This document shows positions 25,473 through 33,074 of a stretch of DNA of 64,000 bases, piece after piece. Origin of the DNA: Limnochordaceae bacterium (GTDB lineage: Bacteria; Bacillota; Limnochordia; Limnochordales; Geochordaceae); assembly GCA_014896295.1 (NCBI GenBank), contig JADBKR010000008.1, positions 1 through 64,000 on the forward strand, given 5' to 3'. How positions within the stretch are numbered: position 1 is the first letter of the stretch; every line of letters starts with the position of its first letter. The position numbers were made by a program, and so were the translations under genes. A model generated the notes under the pieces. The model was not told where the DNA came from, did no database searches, and saw only the letters and a list, made by a program, of their open reading frames with translations.

Positions 25473-26629
25473 AGCAGGGCCGCCTGCTCGAGCTCGGCGA
25501 CGGCCACCGACTCGTCGACGGTGTGGGCCTGGTCGAGCTGGCCGGGGCCGAGGATCACCGTGGGGATGCCGGCCTGGTTGACGAGGAAGCGGGCGTCCGT
25601 CGTGCCCGGCATCCCTGCGGGCGGCTCCGGCTGCAGCCCGAGAAGGGCGCGCACGCGGGCCACTGCCTGTACGATGGGCTCGTCCGGGCCTACTTCGGAC
25701 GGCGGCGCGTGGTGGAGCACCCGCACCCGGGCTCGGAAGTCGGGGTCCGACGCCTCGAGCGCCCGCAGCTCCTGCTCAATGGCGGCCAGTGCGCTCTCCG
25801 GCGACTCGCCGGGCACGAGGCGCCGGTCGAGGGTGACGGTGCAGCGGTCGGGCACCACGTTGGTCTTGCTGCCGCCTGCGATCGTGCCGACGCTCAACGT
25901 CGGCGCGCCGAGCAGCGGGTGACGGGCCGTGAATCGCAGGCCGTGCAGCCTCTGGATGACCGCCGCCATCTTCACGACGGCGTTGACCCCCAGGTGCGGC
26001 GTGGAGGCGTGGCAGCTGCGGCCGGTGGTCGTGATCTCCACCCACAAGAGGCCCCGGGCCGCGACGAACGGCCGCAGGCCGGTCGGCTCGCCGCAGATGG
26101 CCGCGTCCGCGCGCACGGGAAAGCGCTCCACGAGGTACTGGGTCCCGAAGGGGCCCAGCATCTCTTCGTCCGCGACCGCCTGGACGACGAGGCGCCCCGC
26201 CGGGCGCAGGCCGGCCCGGCGCAGGATGGCGACGGCCTCCAACATGGCCGCCACGGCCCCTTTCATGTCGGCGCTGCCCCGGCCCCACAGGCGGCCGCCG
26301 TCCACTACTCCCTCGAAGGGCGGGAAACGCCACGCCGAGGCGTCGCCGGCCGGCACGACATCGAGGTGGCCATTCCAAAGAAGGCTCCGGGTCGCCTCCC
26401 GACCGGGCGTCCCCCACTCGCCCACGACGCTCGCCCGTCCCGGATGAGGCTCGACGAGCTGCACGTCACGAAAGCCCAGCTCGAGCATGCGCTCCTGCAC
26501 CCAGCGAGCGGCCGGCGCCTCGTTGCCCGGAGGGTTGGTGGTGTCGATCCGGATGAGCGTGCGGGCCGCGTCGAGCAGCGCATCCCGGTCGAGATGGGCT
26601 TTCAGCGCCTCCACGGGGACGTCTCCCAC
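25433..26629 (-). CDS. M20 metallopeptidase, ArgE/DapE family
   Basis: A two-metal amidohydrolase of 398 residues. Metal and catalytic motifs are complete: NGHLDVVPAGD, GRGSADMKGAVA, VADEEMLGPFG (catalytic Glu), CGEPTG and the late GQLDQAHTVDES (His). A dimerisation lid lies at ITTTGRSCHASTPHLGVNAV. Likely substrates are N-acylated amino acids such as acetylornithine or succinyl-diaminopimelate, though no biosynthetic neighbour confirms this. I chose GTG 26629 because GGGGAGGAG lies nine bases upstream; the frame is open further. Confidence 0.88.
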   Translation of the reverse strand: MGDVPVEALKAHLDRDALLDAARTLIRIDTTNPPGNEAPAARWVQERMLELGFRDVQLVEPHPGRASVVGEWGTPGREATRSLLWNGHLDVVPAGDASAWRFPPFEGVVDGGRLWGRGSADMKGAVAAMLEAVAILRRAGLRPAGRLVVQAVADEEMLGPFGTQYLVERFPVRADAAICGEPTGLRPFVAARGLLWVEITTTGRSCHASTPHLGVNAVVKMAAVIQRLHGLRFTARHPLLGAPTLSVGTIAGGSKTNVVPDRCTVTLDRRLVPGESPESALAAIEQELRALEASDPDFRARVRVLHHAPPSEVGPDEPIVQAVARVRALLGLQPEPPAGMPGTTDARFLVNQAGIPTVILGPGQLDQAHTVDESVAVAELEQAALLYAGILCDWLGCA

Positions 26630-26681
26630 GCTGTGCGGCTCCTCCCCTTGGGCCGACCCCTTCCCCGTTCCGTGAGAAGGC

Positions 26682-27980
26682 TCACCGCACGGCGGCCACG
26701 AACGGATCGGCCCGCTCGACGGTCTGGGCGCTTTCCCTTCCCACTGAGACCAGGTGGACGGGCACGCCGGTGAGCGTCTCGATCCTCTCCAGGTAGCGCC
26801 GGGCGTTGGCCGGCAGCTCCTCGTAGCGACGGCACCGCCCCACCTCCTCACGCCACCCGGGAAGCGTCTCGTACTCGACCTCCGAGCGCTCGAGCATGTC
26901 CAGACGGGCCGGGAAGCGCTCGATCCGCTGCGTGCCGACGCGGTAGGCCACCCCGATCCGCACCTCGTCGAGCCCGGTCAGGACGTCCAGGAGCGTCACG
27001 GCAAGCCCCGTAAGCCCTCCGACCTCCACCGCCCACCGCACGATGACGAGGTCGAGCCACCCGCAGCGCCTGGGCCGCCCCGTGGTGGTGCCGTACTCCC
27101 GGCCCCGCTCGCGCAGGTACTGGCCGATCTCGTTGGGCTGCTCCGTCGGGAAAGGCCCGTGACCCACCCGGGTCGCGTAGGCCTTCATCACCCCTATGGA
27201 GCCCCGCACCCACCAGGGCGGGATGCCGAGCCCCCACGCCGCCCCGGCCGCCGTGGTGGCCGAAGACGTGACGAACGGATAGGTGCCGAAGTCCAGGTCG
27301 AGGAGGGTCCCCTGGGCCCCTTCCAGGAGGATCCGCCGGTCGTGAGCCACGCTTTGTCGCAGCACGGCCGCCACGTCGGCAACGTAAGGACGCAGCCGCC
27401 TGCCGTATTCGGCGTACTGCTCGACGAGCGCATCCAGCGGCAGAGGTTCGTGGCCGTAAAGCGCCTGGAGCATCCGGTTTTTCCTCGGCAGCACCTCGGC
27501 CAGCCGGCGCGCCAGCGCGTCCGGATCGACGAGCTCCGCGAGGCGGATGCCTTCCCTGGCCGCTTTGTCGGTGTAGGCTGGGCCGATGCCCAGGCCGGTC
27601 GTGCCGATGGAAGCGCGGCCCCGCACCTGCTCCTCCAGCCGATCGAGCAGATGATGGTAGGGCATCACCACGTGGGCTCGTTCGCTGAGGCGCAGCCGGT
27701 CGACGTCCACGCCCTGGGCCCGCAGCGCGTCCAGCTCCTCGAGCAGGCGCGGTGGGTCCACCACCGCGCCGTTGCCCACCAGCGGCAAGCATCCGGGGAA
27801 CAGCACGCCCGATGGCACCTGGTGCAAGCGGAACTCTCGCCCCTCGAGCACCACGGTGTGGCCTGCGTTGGCCCCGCCGCCGAACCTCGCCACCACGTCG
27901 GCCCGGGCAGCCAGGTACCCGACGATTTTGCCCTTGCCTTCGTCTCCCCACTGCGATCCGGTAACCGCCAGTACTGCCAC
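26682..27980 (-). CDS. purA: Adenylosuccinate synthetase
   Basis: PurA joins IMP and aspartate using GTP, the first committed step to AMP. The 432 residues match the family. The N-terminus VAVLAVTGSQWGDEGKGKIV holds the GDEGKGK loop with the catalytic Asp; GGGANAGHTVV (catalytic His), SIGTTGLGIGPAYTDKAARE, GAQGTLLDLDFGTYPFVTSS and TTTGRPRRCGWLDLV are present. The start is GTG 27980, as the family begins directly before the phosphate loop. Upstream frame to 28226 is not conserved. It is followed closely by the M20 gene on the same strand. Confidence 0.97.
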   Translation of the reverse strand: MAVLAVTGSQWGDEGKGKIVGYLAARADVVARFGGGANAGHTVVLEGREFRLHQVPSGVLFPGCLPLVGNGAVVDPPRLLEELDALRAQGVDVDRLRLSERAHVVMPYHHLLDRLEEQVRGRASIGTTGLGIGPAYTDKAAREGIRLAELVDPDALARRLAEVLPRKNRMLQALYGHEPLPLDALVEQYAEYGRRLRPYVADVAAVLRQSVAHDRRILLEGAQGTLLDLDFGTYPFVTSSATTAAGAAWGLGIPPWWVRGSIGVMKAYATRVGHGPFPTEQPNEIGQYLRERGREYGTTTGRPRRCGWLDLVIVRWAVEVGGLTGLAVTLLDVLTGLDEVRIGVAYRVGTQRIERFPARLDMLERSEVEYETLPGWREEVGRCRRYEELPANARRYLERIETLTGVPVHLVSVGRESAQTVERADPFVAAVR

Positions 27981-28053
27981 GGTGCATCCCGCTCTTCCAG
28001 CCAGTAGCCTGTCCGGGCCACCCCGAGCGCGTTTATTTTCCCGGGCGCGGGTC

Positions 28054-28081
28054 ATCCTAGTGGGCGAGAGACACCGGTCAA
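28054..28081 (-). promoter_or_regulatory. Probable purA promoter
   Basis: On the minus strand -35 TTGACC (28076-28081), a 16-bp spacer and -10 TAGGAT (28054-28059) lie about 75 bases before the purA start. Confidence 0.45.
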
Positions 28082-28168
28082 CGCCGAACGGACGTGACTC
28101 GCCTCGCCAGTTCGAGGCCAGCGCAGTCGCCTCGCCGGCCACAGCCGGCGACGCCCTGCGCAGGTTCA

Positions 28169-29206
28169 TCAAGAACCTGTTGCTCTCCCTTCGGCCTCTT
28201 GCCCGGTGTCTCTCCACGCCGTCCATGCCCTACAATACCGGGCCACCGGGCATCGGCTCAAGCAGGTCCCGATACTTCCTGCCCCGCACAAGGCGCGCCC
28301 CTGCGAGGAGAGGATCGTGCTGTCCCCTGCGAAGTGCCGGATCACCAGCGCTTTGAGGACGGGCGGCCTGGCTCGACCGTCGCCCATCCCCAGGTTGTGG
28401 ACCGCCCGGCGCAGGTACGGATCCGGATAGAAAGCCGCCACGTGCCGGTGGGCATCGGCCCACACCCCGAGCCGTCCCATCTCCCGGACGATCCAGGAGG
28501 CCATGCGGTCGATGCCGTCGAGGGACTGGCGCAGGAGCCGGACGGTCGCCTCGGGGCGCTGTCCTGCCTTTTCCCAGACGACCCCCGGGTCGCCGCCCCA
28601 TTCCAGGCACACCGTGGATGCGGCAACGGTGAGTCTCTGGCGTTGGTGGTCGCGGCGTACCGGGCCCCGGTACGATCGGGCGAGGACCTGATCGACCTCC
28701 TGCTGCCACGAGACCGTGGCCCGCGCCACGTCGCCGACCTCCAGGAGGCCCTTCCGGCGAAGCGCGCAGAAGGTCTCCTCCACCCGCGCCCAGGGCACCG
28801 GAGCTGCGAGCAGCACCGCGAGCGCCAGGAGCTGCCAGCGCCCCTCGGGGCCGGTCACGTCCAGGGCTTCGCCGTAGCGAGCGAGCACCCGTACCGGGGG
28901 CTGCGAGCGCCAGTACTCGGTGAGCTGCTCCGCGATGGCCTGCAGGTCACCAGGAGCCTGGGACGAGGACGGAAGATCCGGGGCCGGCAGCGGCGCACGA
29001 GAGGCACGCCAGGCCTCCCCGGTGGCCAGTTCGTCTTGGAGCAACCGGGAGAGCTCTCCCAGGCGCGACGCAGGGTGCCCCGTTGACGGGGGCAACGGGT
29101 AGCCGGACGCCCGTAGCAGGCGCCCGGCCTCCTGCCCCACCTCTGCAGCGAGCGCGAGCACGATGAGCTCCGGCGGATAGCTGCCGGACGTGGCATGACT
29201 CGACAA
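28169..29206 (-). CDS. Unknown protein with a C-terminal four-cysteine cluster
   Basis: A protein of about 345 residues that I cannot assign. It is mostly helical (LIVLALAAEVGQEAGRLLRA, LDGIDRMASWIVREMGRL, PPVLKALVIRHFAGD) and ends with ALCGAGSIGTCLSRC followed by PVARYC: Cys spaced x7, x3, x5. That spacing is close to, but not the same as, the [4Fe-4S] loop of endonuclease III (x6, x2, x5), so an iron-sulfur protein is possible. TTG 29206 has GGGAGG eight bases upstream; GTG 29236 is an alternative. It lies between purA and the CwlJ-like gene on the same strand. Confidence 0.55.
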   Translation of the reverse strand: MSSHATSGSYPPELIVLALAAEVGQEAGRLLRASGYPLPPSTGHPASRLGELSRLLQDELATGEAWRASRAPLPAPDLPSSSQAPGDLQAIAEQLTEYWRSQPPVRVLARYGEALDVTGPEGRWQLLALAVLLAAPVPWARVEETFCALRRKGLLEVGDVARATVSWQQEVDQVLARSYRGPVRRDHQRQRLTVAASTVCLEWGGDPGVVWEKAGQRPEATVRLLRQSLDGIDRMASWIVREMGRLGVWADAHRHVAAFYPDPYLRRAVHNLGMGDGRARPPVLKALVIRHFAGDSTILSSQGRALCGAGSIGTCLSRCPVARYCRAWTAWRDTGQEAEGRATGS

Positions 29207-29274
29207 TGCGGCGGCCTCCCATCGGGAAGTCCTCACCCGGGAAGCCGGCCTGGAGGGGTAGCACCGCTATCCTA

Positions 29275-29727
29275 TCACGCCTCCCGGTAAAACCGGAAGC
29301 GGTCGACGCCCGGGACCGGGACTTCCTGGAGATTGCGCGTCCAGGGCGGCGGCGCGATGCTCCTGTCATGGTACCAGTAGACCCCGGAGATGGGGTTGGC
29401 CCACGGGGGAGCCTCGAGCACGCCCCAGGCTACCTGAACGCACTGGTACCACGCCTGTTGCTCCGTGACGTGCCCCATGGGGTCGAGCAGGCGCTCGCGG
29501 TTGGGATCTCCCGGGTTCCACGCCGAGAACTGGCGGGGCCGGGTACAGACCTCGGGAATCGAGTCTCCGAACCGCTGCTTCGGATCGTCGACGCGGTTTC
29601 TGATCACCCAGGCGACGGCCCGCTGGGTCTCCTCGTTTTCGCCCCGTGCCTCTCCGAAGACGGTCTTGGCCATGTACATCCAGTCGGTGAAGGTACGGGG
29701 CGTGATGAGCTGCAGCACGTCCGCCAT
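29275..29727 (-). CDS. Cell wall hydrolase, CwlJ/SleB type
   Basis: A 150-residue Hydrolase_2 domain protein. The catalytic Glu lies in AKTVFGEARGENEETQRAVA, followed by WVIRNRVDDPKQRFGDSIPE, RQFSAWNPGDPNRERLLDP and NPISGVYWYHDRS. Such enzymes degrade spore cortex peptidoglycan in germination. Like CwlJ it lacks a signal peptide and is of similar length, so it may be placed in the spore coat rather than exported. Its presence supports a spore-forming host. GGGCGGGTGGG precedes ATG 29727. Confidence 0.88.
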   Translation of the reverse strand: MADVLQLITPRTFTDWMYMAKTVFGEARGENEETQRAVAWVIRNRVDDPKQRFGDSIPEVCTRPRQFSAWNPGDPNRERLLDPMGHVTEQQAWYQCVQVAWGVLEAPPWANPISGVYWYHDRSIAPPPWTRNLQEVPVPGVDRFRFYREA

Positions 29728-29828
29728 CCCACCCGCCCCACGCTATGCGGGCCTGTACAGAGGGGTTACGGAAGGCCGCCACGAAGGGAGTGGAGCACTA
29801 CTCTCAAGCGTGAACGGGAGCTGGGCCA

Positions 29829-31298
29829 TTGTCGCGCCGCGGGGCGGTCGTGGGCTCACTGATCGGAGGCGTGCGGGCCTATGCGGGGGCGCTGCGCGCC
29901 GCGTCGCCGGGCGCTCGCCTGTTCTTGTGGCATTCGGCCATCGGCAGCGTGGCCTACAGCATTTACGCGCTGTTGCTCAACTTGTACCTCTACAGCTTGG
30001 GATACCGGCAGGACTTCATGGGGCTCATGGCCGCGCTGCCGGCCGCCGTCACCCTCGTCCTGGGTCTGCCGGCCGGGGCGATGGCCGACCGGCACGGATA
30101 CCGGGCGTTGCTCCTGCTGGGGGCCTCCCTGGTGGTCGTCTCCGGTTTCGGGATGGCGCTCGCCACCGAGGCTCTGCCGTTGCTCCTCTCCTCGACTCTG
30201 TCCGGCATCGGCGGCACGTTGACGTGGGTGCTCGGCAACCCGTATCTCGCCCAGCAGAGCACCGAACGGGAACGCATGGAGCTGCTCGCCGTCAACTTCG
30301 CCCTCACCACGGTGGCAGGCTTCGTGGGGAGCCTGCTGGCCGGCTGGGTCCCCGAGTGGGCCGCGGCGCAGCTCGGCGTGGACGCCATGAACCCGGGCCC
30401 GCTGCGCGCCGGCATGCTGGCGGCCGCCGGGCTCGGGGTGGCGGCGCTGGTGCCCCTCCTGCGGCTCCCTCCGGATCGTCCGGCTGCCCGGCCGCACGGT
30501 CTTGCGGGGTCGTGGCGGGCCGTGCTGCCGCGAGGCGCCGAGCTCGCCCTCTTCGCCCGGATCCTCGGGCCCAGCGCTCTCATCGGCTTCGGGGCGGGGA
30601 TCATGGTCACGTTCTTCCAGATCTTCTTCCGCCTGCGCTTCGGGCTCGATCCGGGAGCGATCGGGGCCATCTTCGCCTTCACCTCGATCTTCAACGCGGC
30701 GGCATCCCTGCTGACGCCGCTGATGGCCCGGCGGCTGGGCAAGGTGCGCACGGTGGTGCTGACCCAGGGGCTCTCCATCCCGTTCCTGGTCGTGTTGACG
30801 TTCTCGTACGACTTACGGTGGGCTACGGTGGCCTATTACGCCCGCTCTGCCCTGATGAACATGGGCGCGCCGGTCGTGATGGCCTTCGCCCTCGAGATGG
30901 TGGCGCCCCACCGGCGGGCGACCCTCTCCAGCCTCGAGGCCATGCTGGGCAGCCTCGGGCGCGGCGGGCTGGGGCCGCTGGTCAGCGGGTTCTTGCAGGT
31001 GAGGGGTGGCTTCGAGCCGGCATTCAGCCTCACGACGGTCTCGTACGCGGCGGCGACCGTGATGTTCTGGCTCTTCTTCCGAGACGCCGAGCGGCAGGGC
31101 GTGCCCGCACGGGCGGCCGGGCACGTGCCCGGCGCTCAGGCCGAGGGCGAGGGATCCACGGCGATGACGTCGACCTCGACGAGCGCGCCCTTGGGGAGCT
31201 CCGCGACCGCCACCGTGGACCGCGCAGGCGGGGGGTCGGGGAAGATCTGTGCCCAAACCCGGTTGACCTCGGGGAAGTCGGCCATCGAGCGAAGGTAA
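29829..31298 (+). CDS. Major facilitator superfamily transporter
   Basis: A polytopic permease with about 12 spans. The loop 2-3 motif is LPAGAMADRHGYRALLLLG, and the second half begins after RSWRAVLPRGAELALFARIL-like sequence with TPLMARRLGKVRTVVL. Substrate unknown. The TTG start at 29829 has GGGAG eight bases upstream. The frame extends past the last span into about 70 residues of Ser/Thr/Ala-rich sequence that lies opposite ridA; this tail overlaps ridA by 163 bases and may reflect a lost stop codon or a frameshift near the true end (about 31130). Confidence 0.8.
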   Translation: MSRRGAVVGSLIGGVRAYAGALRAASPGARLFLWHSAIGSVAYSIYALLLNLYLYSLGYRQDFMGLMAALPAAVTLVLGLPAGAMADRHGYRALLLLGASLVVVSGFGMALATEALPLLLSSTLSGIGGTLTWVLGNPYLAQQSTERERMELLAVNFALTTVAGFVGSLLAGWVPEWAAAQLGVDAMNPGPLRAGMLAAAGLGVAALVPLLRLPPDRPAARPHGLAGSWRAVLPRGAELALFARILGPSALIGFGAGIMVTFFQIFFRLRFGLDPGAIGAIFAFTSIFNAAASLLTPLMARRLGKVRTVVLTQGLSIPFLVVLTFSYDLRWATVAYYARSALMNMGAPVVMAFALEMVAPHRRATLSSLEAMLGSLGRGGLGPLVSGFLQVRGGFEPAFSLTTVSYAAATVMFWLFFRDAERQGVPARAAGHVPGAQAEGEGSTAMTSTSTSAPLGSSATATVDRAGGGSGKICAQTRLTSGKSAIERR

Positions 31299-31528
31299 AT
31301 CGTGGCCTTCACCACGTGGGCCAGAGTGGCACCGCTGGCCCGAAGGACCGCCTCCACGTTGGCCAGCGCCCGCCGCACCTGCGCCTCGACGGGCCCCTGC
31401 ACCAGCTCGCCGGTTGCGGGGTCGAGAGGGATCTGGCCGGAGACGAAAATCAGCCCTCCGGTGCGGATCGCCTGGGAGTACGGCCCTACCGCCGCGGGGG
31501 CCTGGTCCGAGCTGACCGGTCGCTTCAT
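31136..31528 (-). CDS. ridA: RidA-family enamine/imine deaminase
   Basis: A 130-residue RidA (YjgF/YER057c/UK114) protein that hydrolyses reactive 2-aminoacrylate and related imines. Signatures: AAVGPYSQAIRTGGLIFVSG near the start, ALANVEAVLRASGATLAHVV, and ARSTVAVAELPKGALVEVD with the conserved Arg that binds the substrate carboxylate. ATG 31528 follows AAGGAGG. Probably cytosolic and trimeric, as is the family. It sits just after ctaB on the same strand. Confidence 0.93.
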   Translation of the reverse strand: MKRPVSSDQAPAAVGPYSQAIRTGGLIFVSGQIPLDPATGELVQGPVEAQVRRALANVEAVLRASGATLAHVVKATIYLRSMADFPEVNRVWAQIFPDPPPARSTVAVAELPKGALVEVDVIAVDPSPSA

Positions 31529-31548
31529 GGGTGCGCCAGGAGCCTCCT

Positions 31549-32466
31549 TCACGCCAGCCATCTCGCGGAGATCACCAGGGTCGTGTACACGACGCTCAAG
31601 TAAAAGAGCGAGTAGTGGAAAAGCGCCCGGTCCGCCTCCCGGCTCGCCTGGCGCCAGGCCTGCACGGCCATGGCGACGTAGATGACCCCTGCCGCGCCGG
31701 CCACGGCCAGGTACAGCGGGCCGCCCACGCCGGCCAGCGGCGGCAGCATCGCCACGGCGGCGAGCGCCACCGTATAGGCGACCACCCACCGGCGGGTGGC
31801 GGCGGCTCCCCGCACGTTGGGGAGCATCGGTACTCCGGCTCGGCGGTAGTCCTCCTCGGCCAGCAAGGCCAGCGACCAGAAATGGGGCGGCGTCCACAGG
31901 AAGATGATGGCGAACAACAACCACGGCGCCACCCCCAGCGCTTGCCCGGCGGCGGCCCAACCGATCACGGGCCCCATGGCTCCGGCCGCTCCGCCCAGCA
32001 CGATGTTTTGGGGAGTCCGCCGCTTGAGCCAGAGGCTGTATACGCCCACGTAAATCGAAAACCCTACGAAGGTGAGCGCGGCCGGCAACTTGCCCACCCA
32101 GGCCAGCAAGATGGCGAGGCCCGCGCCGGTCAGCCCCAGCCCGTACAAGAGCGCCGCACCCGGCCGGATCCGACCGGCCGGGATGGCCCTGCGCGCCGTG
32201 CGACGCATCCGGGCGTCGATGTCACGGTCGATGTAGCAGTTGAGCACTCCGCCCCCGCCGGAGACGAGGCCCACCCCGGCGAGGGTCGCCAGCAACAGCG
32301 CCGGCGGCCCGTACGGCCCCGGCGCCACGAGGAAGCCGGAAAGGGTCGTGATGAGGATGAGCGCCACGATCCTGGGTTTGGTCAGCTCGTAGTAATCCGA
32401 GACGGCCTGCCGGACCCGTTCCCAGGGACCGGAAGCAGCCCCGGCACTGAGCGCCGGAGCCCTCAC
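31549..32466 (-). CDS. ctaB: Heme o synthase (protoheme IX farnesyltransferase)
   Basis: CtaB transfers a farnesyl group to heme B to make heme O, for heme-copper oxidases such as the ba3-type enzyme at the right end of this window. Both Asp-rich prenyltransferase motifs are present: LNCYIDRDIDARMRRT and YSLWLKRRTPQNIVLGG. Eight or nine membrane spans follow. The length of about 305 residues is usual. I prefer GTG 32466 (after GGGGGG); GTG 32493 is also in frame. Divergent from the ArsR gene. Confidence 0.93.
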   Translation of the reverse strand: MRAPALSAGAASGPWERVRQAVSDYYELTKPRIVALILITTLSGFLVAPGPYGPPALLLATLAGVGLVSGGGGVLNCYIDRDIDARMRRTARRAIPAGRIRPGAALLYGLGLTGAGLAILLAWVGKLPAALTFVGFSIYVGVYSLWLKRRTPQNIVLGGAAGAMGPVIGWAAAGQALGVAPWLLFAIIFLWTPPHFWSLALLAEEDYRRAGVPMLPNVRGAAATRRWVVAYTVALAAVAMLPPLAGVGGPLYLAVAGAAGVIYVAMAVQAWRQASREADRALFHYSLFYLSVVYTTLVISARWLA

Positions 32467-32610
32467 TGCAGGGTTCCCCCCATCGCCCCACACCCCTCGC
32501 CCCAGTGAATGAAACCGCCCGGGAAGACACGCTGATAGTGCCTCCGATTACCAGAGGCAGTCTACCACAGGTGCCCGTGCCCTGTCTCACCGTCCCGTTG
32601 TGCTTTTCCC

Positions 32611-32639
32611 TTGACGCCTAGTGTGACACAGGCTAGTAT
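32611..32639 (+). promoter_or_regulatory. Promoter of the ArsR/metal ATPase operon
   Basis: TTGACG (32611-32616), a 17-bp spacer and TAGTAT (32634-32639) form a good promoter. Just after it, ATAA...TTAT around 32642-32658 is an imperfect dyad in an AT-rich patch, where an ArsR-family repressor would be expected to bind. Confidence 0.65.
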
Positions 32640-32677
32640 TGATAAGCGCATGTTTATATGTGGAGGTATGGAGGCAC

Positions 32678-33061
32678 ATGCTGGCCACTGCTGCCCGGAG
32701 CGTCCGCGAGGGCGAGGACGCTCATCGCTTTGCCCGGGGGCCGGCCTCCACTCCGGGCGTCGCCCTGGAGGCCGCCACGGCGCGGCGGATGGCCGACCTG
32801 TTCAAGGTGCTCGCCGACCCTGCCCGCCTGCGGGTCATGGCTTGCCTGGTGGGGGGCGAGGTGTGCGTGCACCGCCTCGTCGAGACGCTGGGGATGTCGC
32901 AGCCGGCCGTCTCCCACCACCTGCGCGTCTTGAGGTTCATGGGCCTGGTGAGTTACCGGCGGGAAGGGCGCCACGTCTTTTACCGGCTCGACGACCGGCA
33001 CGTGCTCGACCTCTTCCTGCAAGCACTGTCCCATGCCAGCCACTCCGGGTCGGTCACGTGA
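32678..33061 (+). CDS. ArsR/SmtB-family metal-responsive repressor
   Basis: A winged-helix repressor of 127 residues: ADLFKVLADPARLRVMACLV, then GGEVCVHRLVETLGMSQPAV, SHHLRVLRFMGLVSYRREGR and HVFYRLDDRHVLDLF. EVCVHRL is the ELCVxxL-type metal motif in helix 3, and histidines and aspartates near the C-terminus could complete an alpha-5-type site. It probably represses itself and the downstream P-type ATPase until metal builds up. ATG 32678 was chosen; two GGAGG copies precede it. Only 13 bases separate it from the ATPase start. Confidence 0.9.
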   Translation: MLATAARSVREGEDAHRFARGPASTPGVALEAATARRMADLFKVLADPARLRVMACLVGGEVCVHRLVETLGMSQPAVSHHLRVLRFMGLVSYRREGRHVFYRLDDRHVLDLFLQALSHASHSGSVT

Positions 33062-33074
33062 GGACCGGGTAGCC

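Noticed and set aside
23492-26773. Plus-strand open frame of 1093 codons
   Set aside because: It is a shadow of the MFS fusion in one frame and of the M20 gene on the other strand. Its Arg/Gly/Pro-rich product has no domain pattern and no start signal.
31136-31298. A real 70-residue C-terminal domain of the MFS protein
   Set aside because: The tail is the antisense of well-conserved ridA sequence and is low complexity; more likely read-through after the true end.
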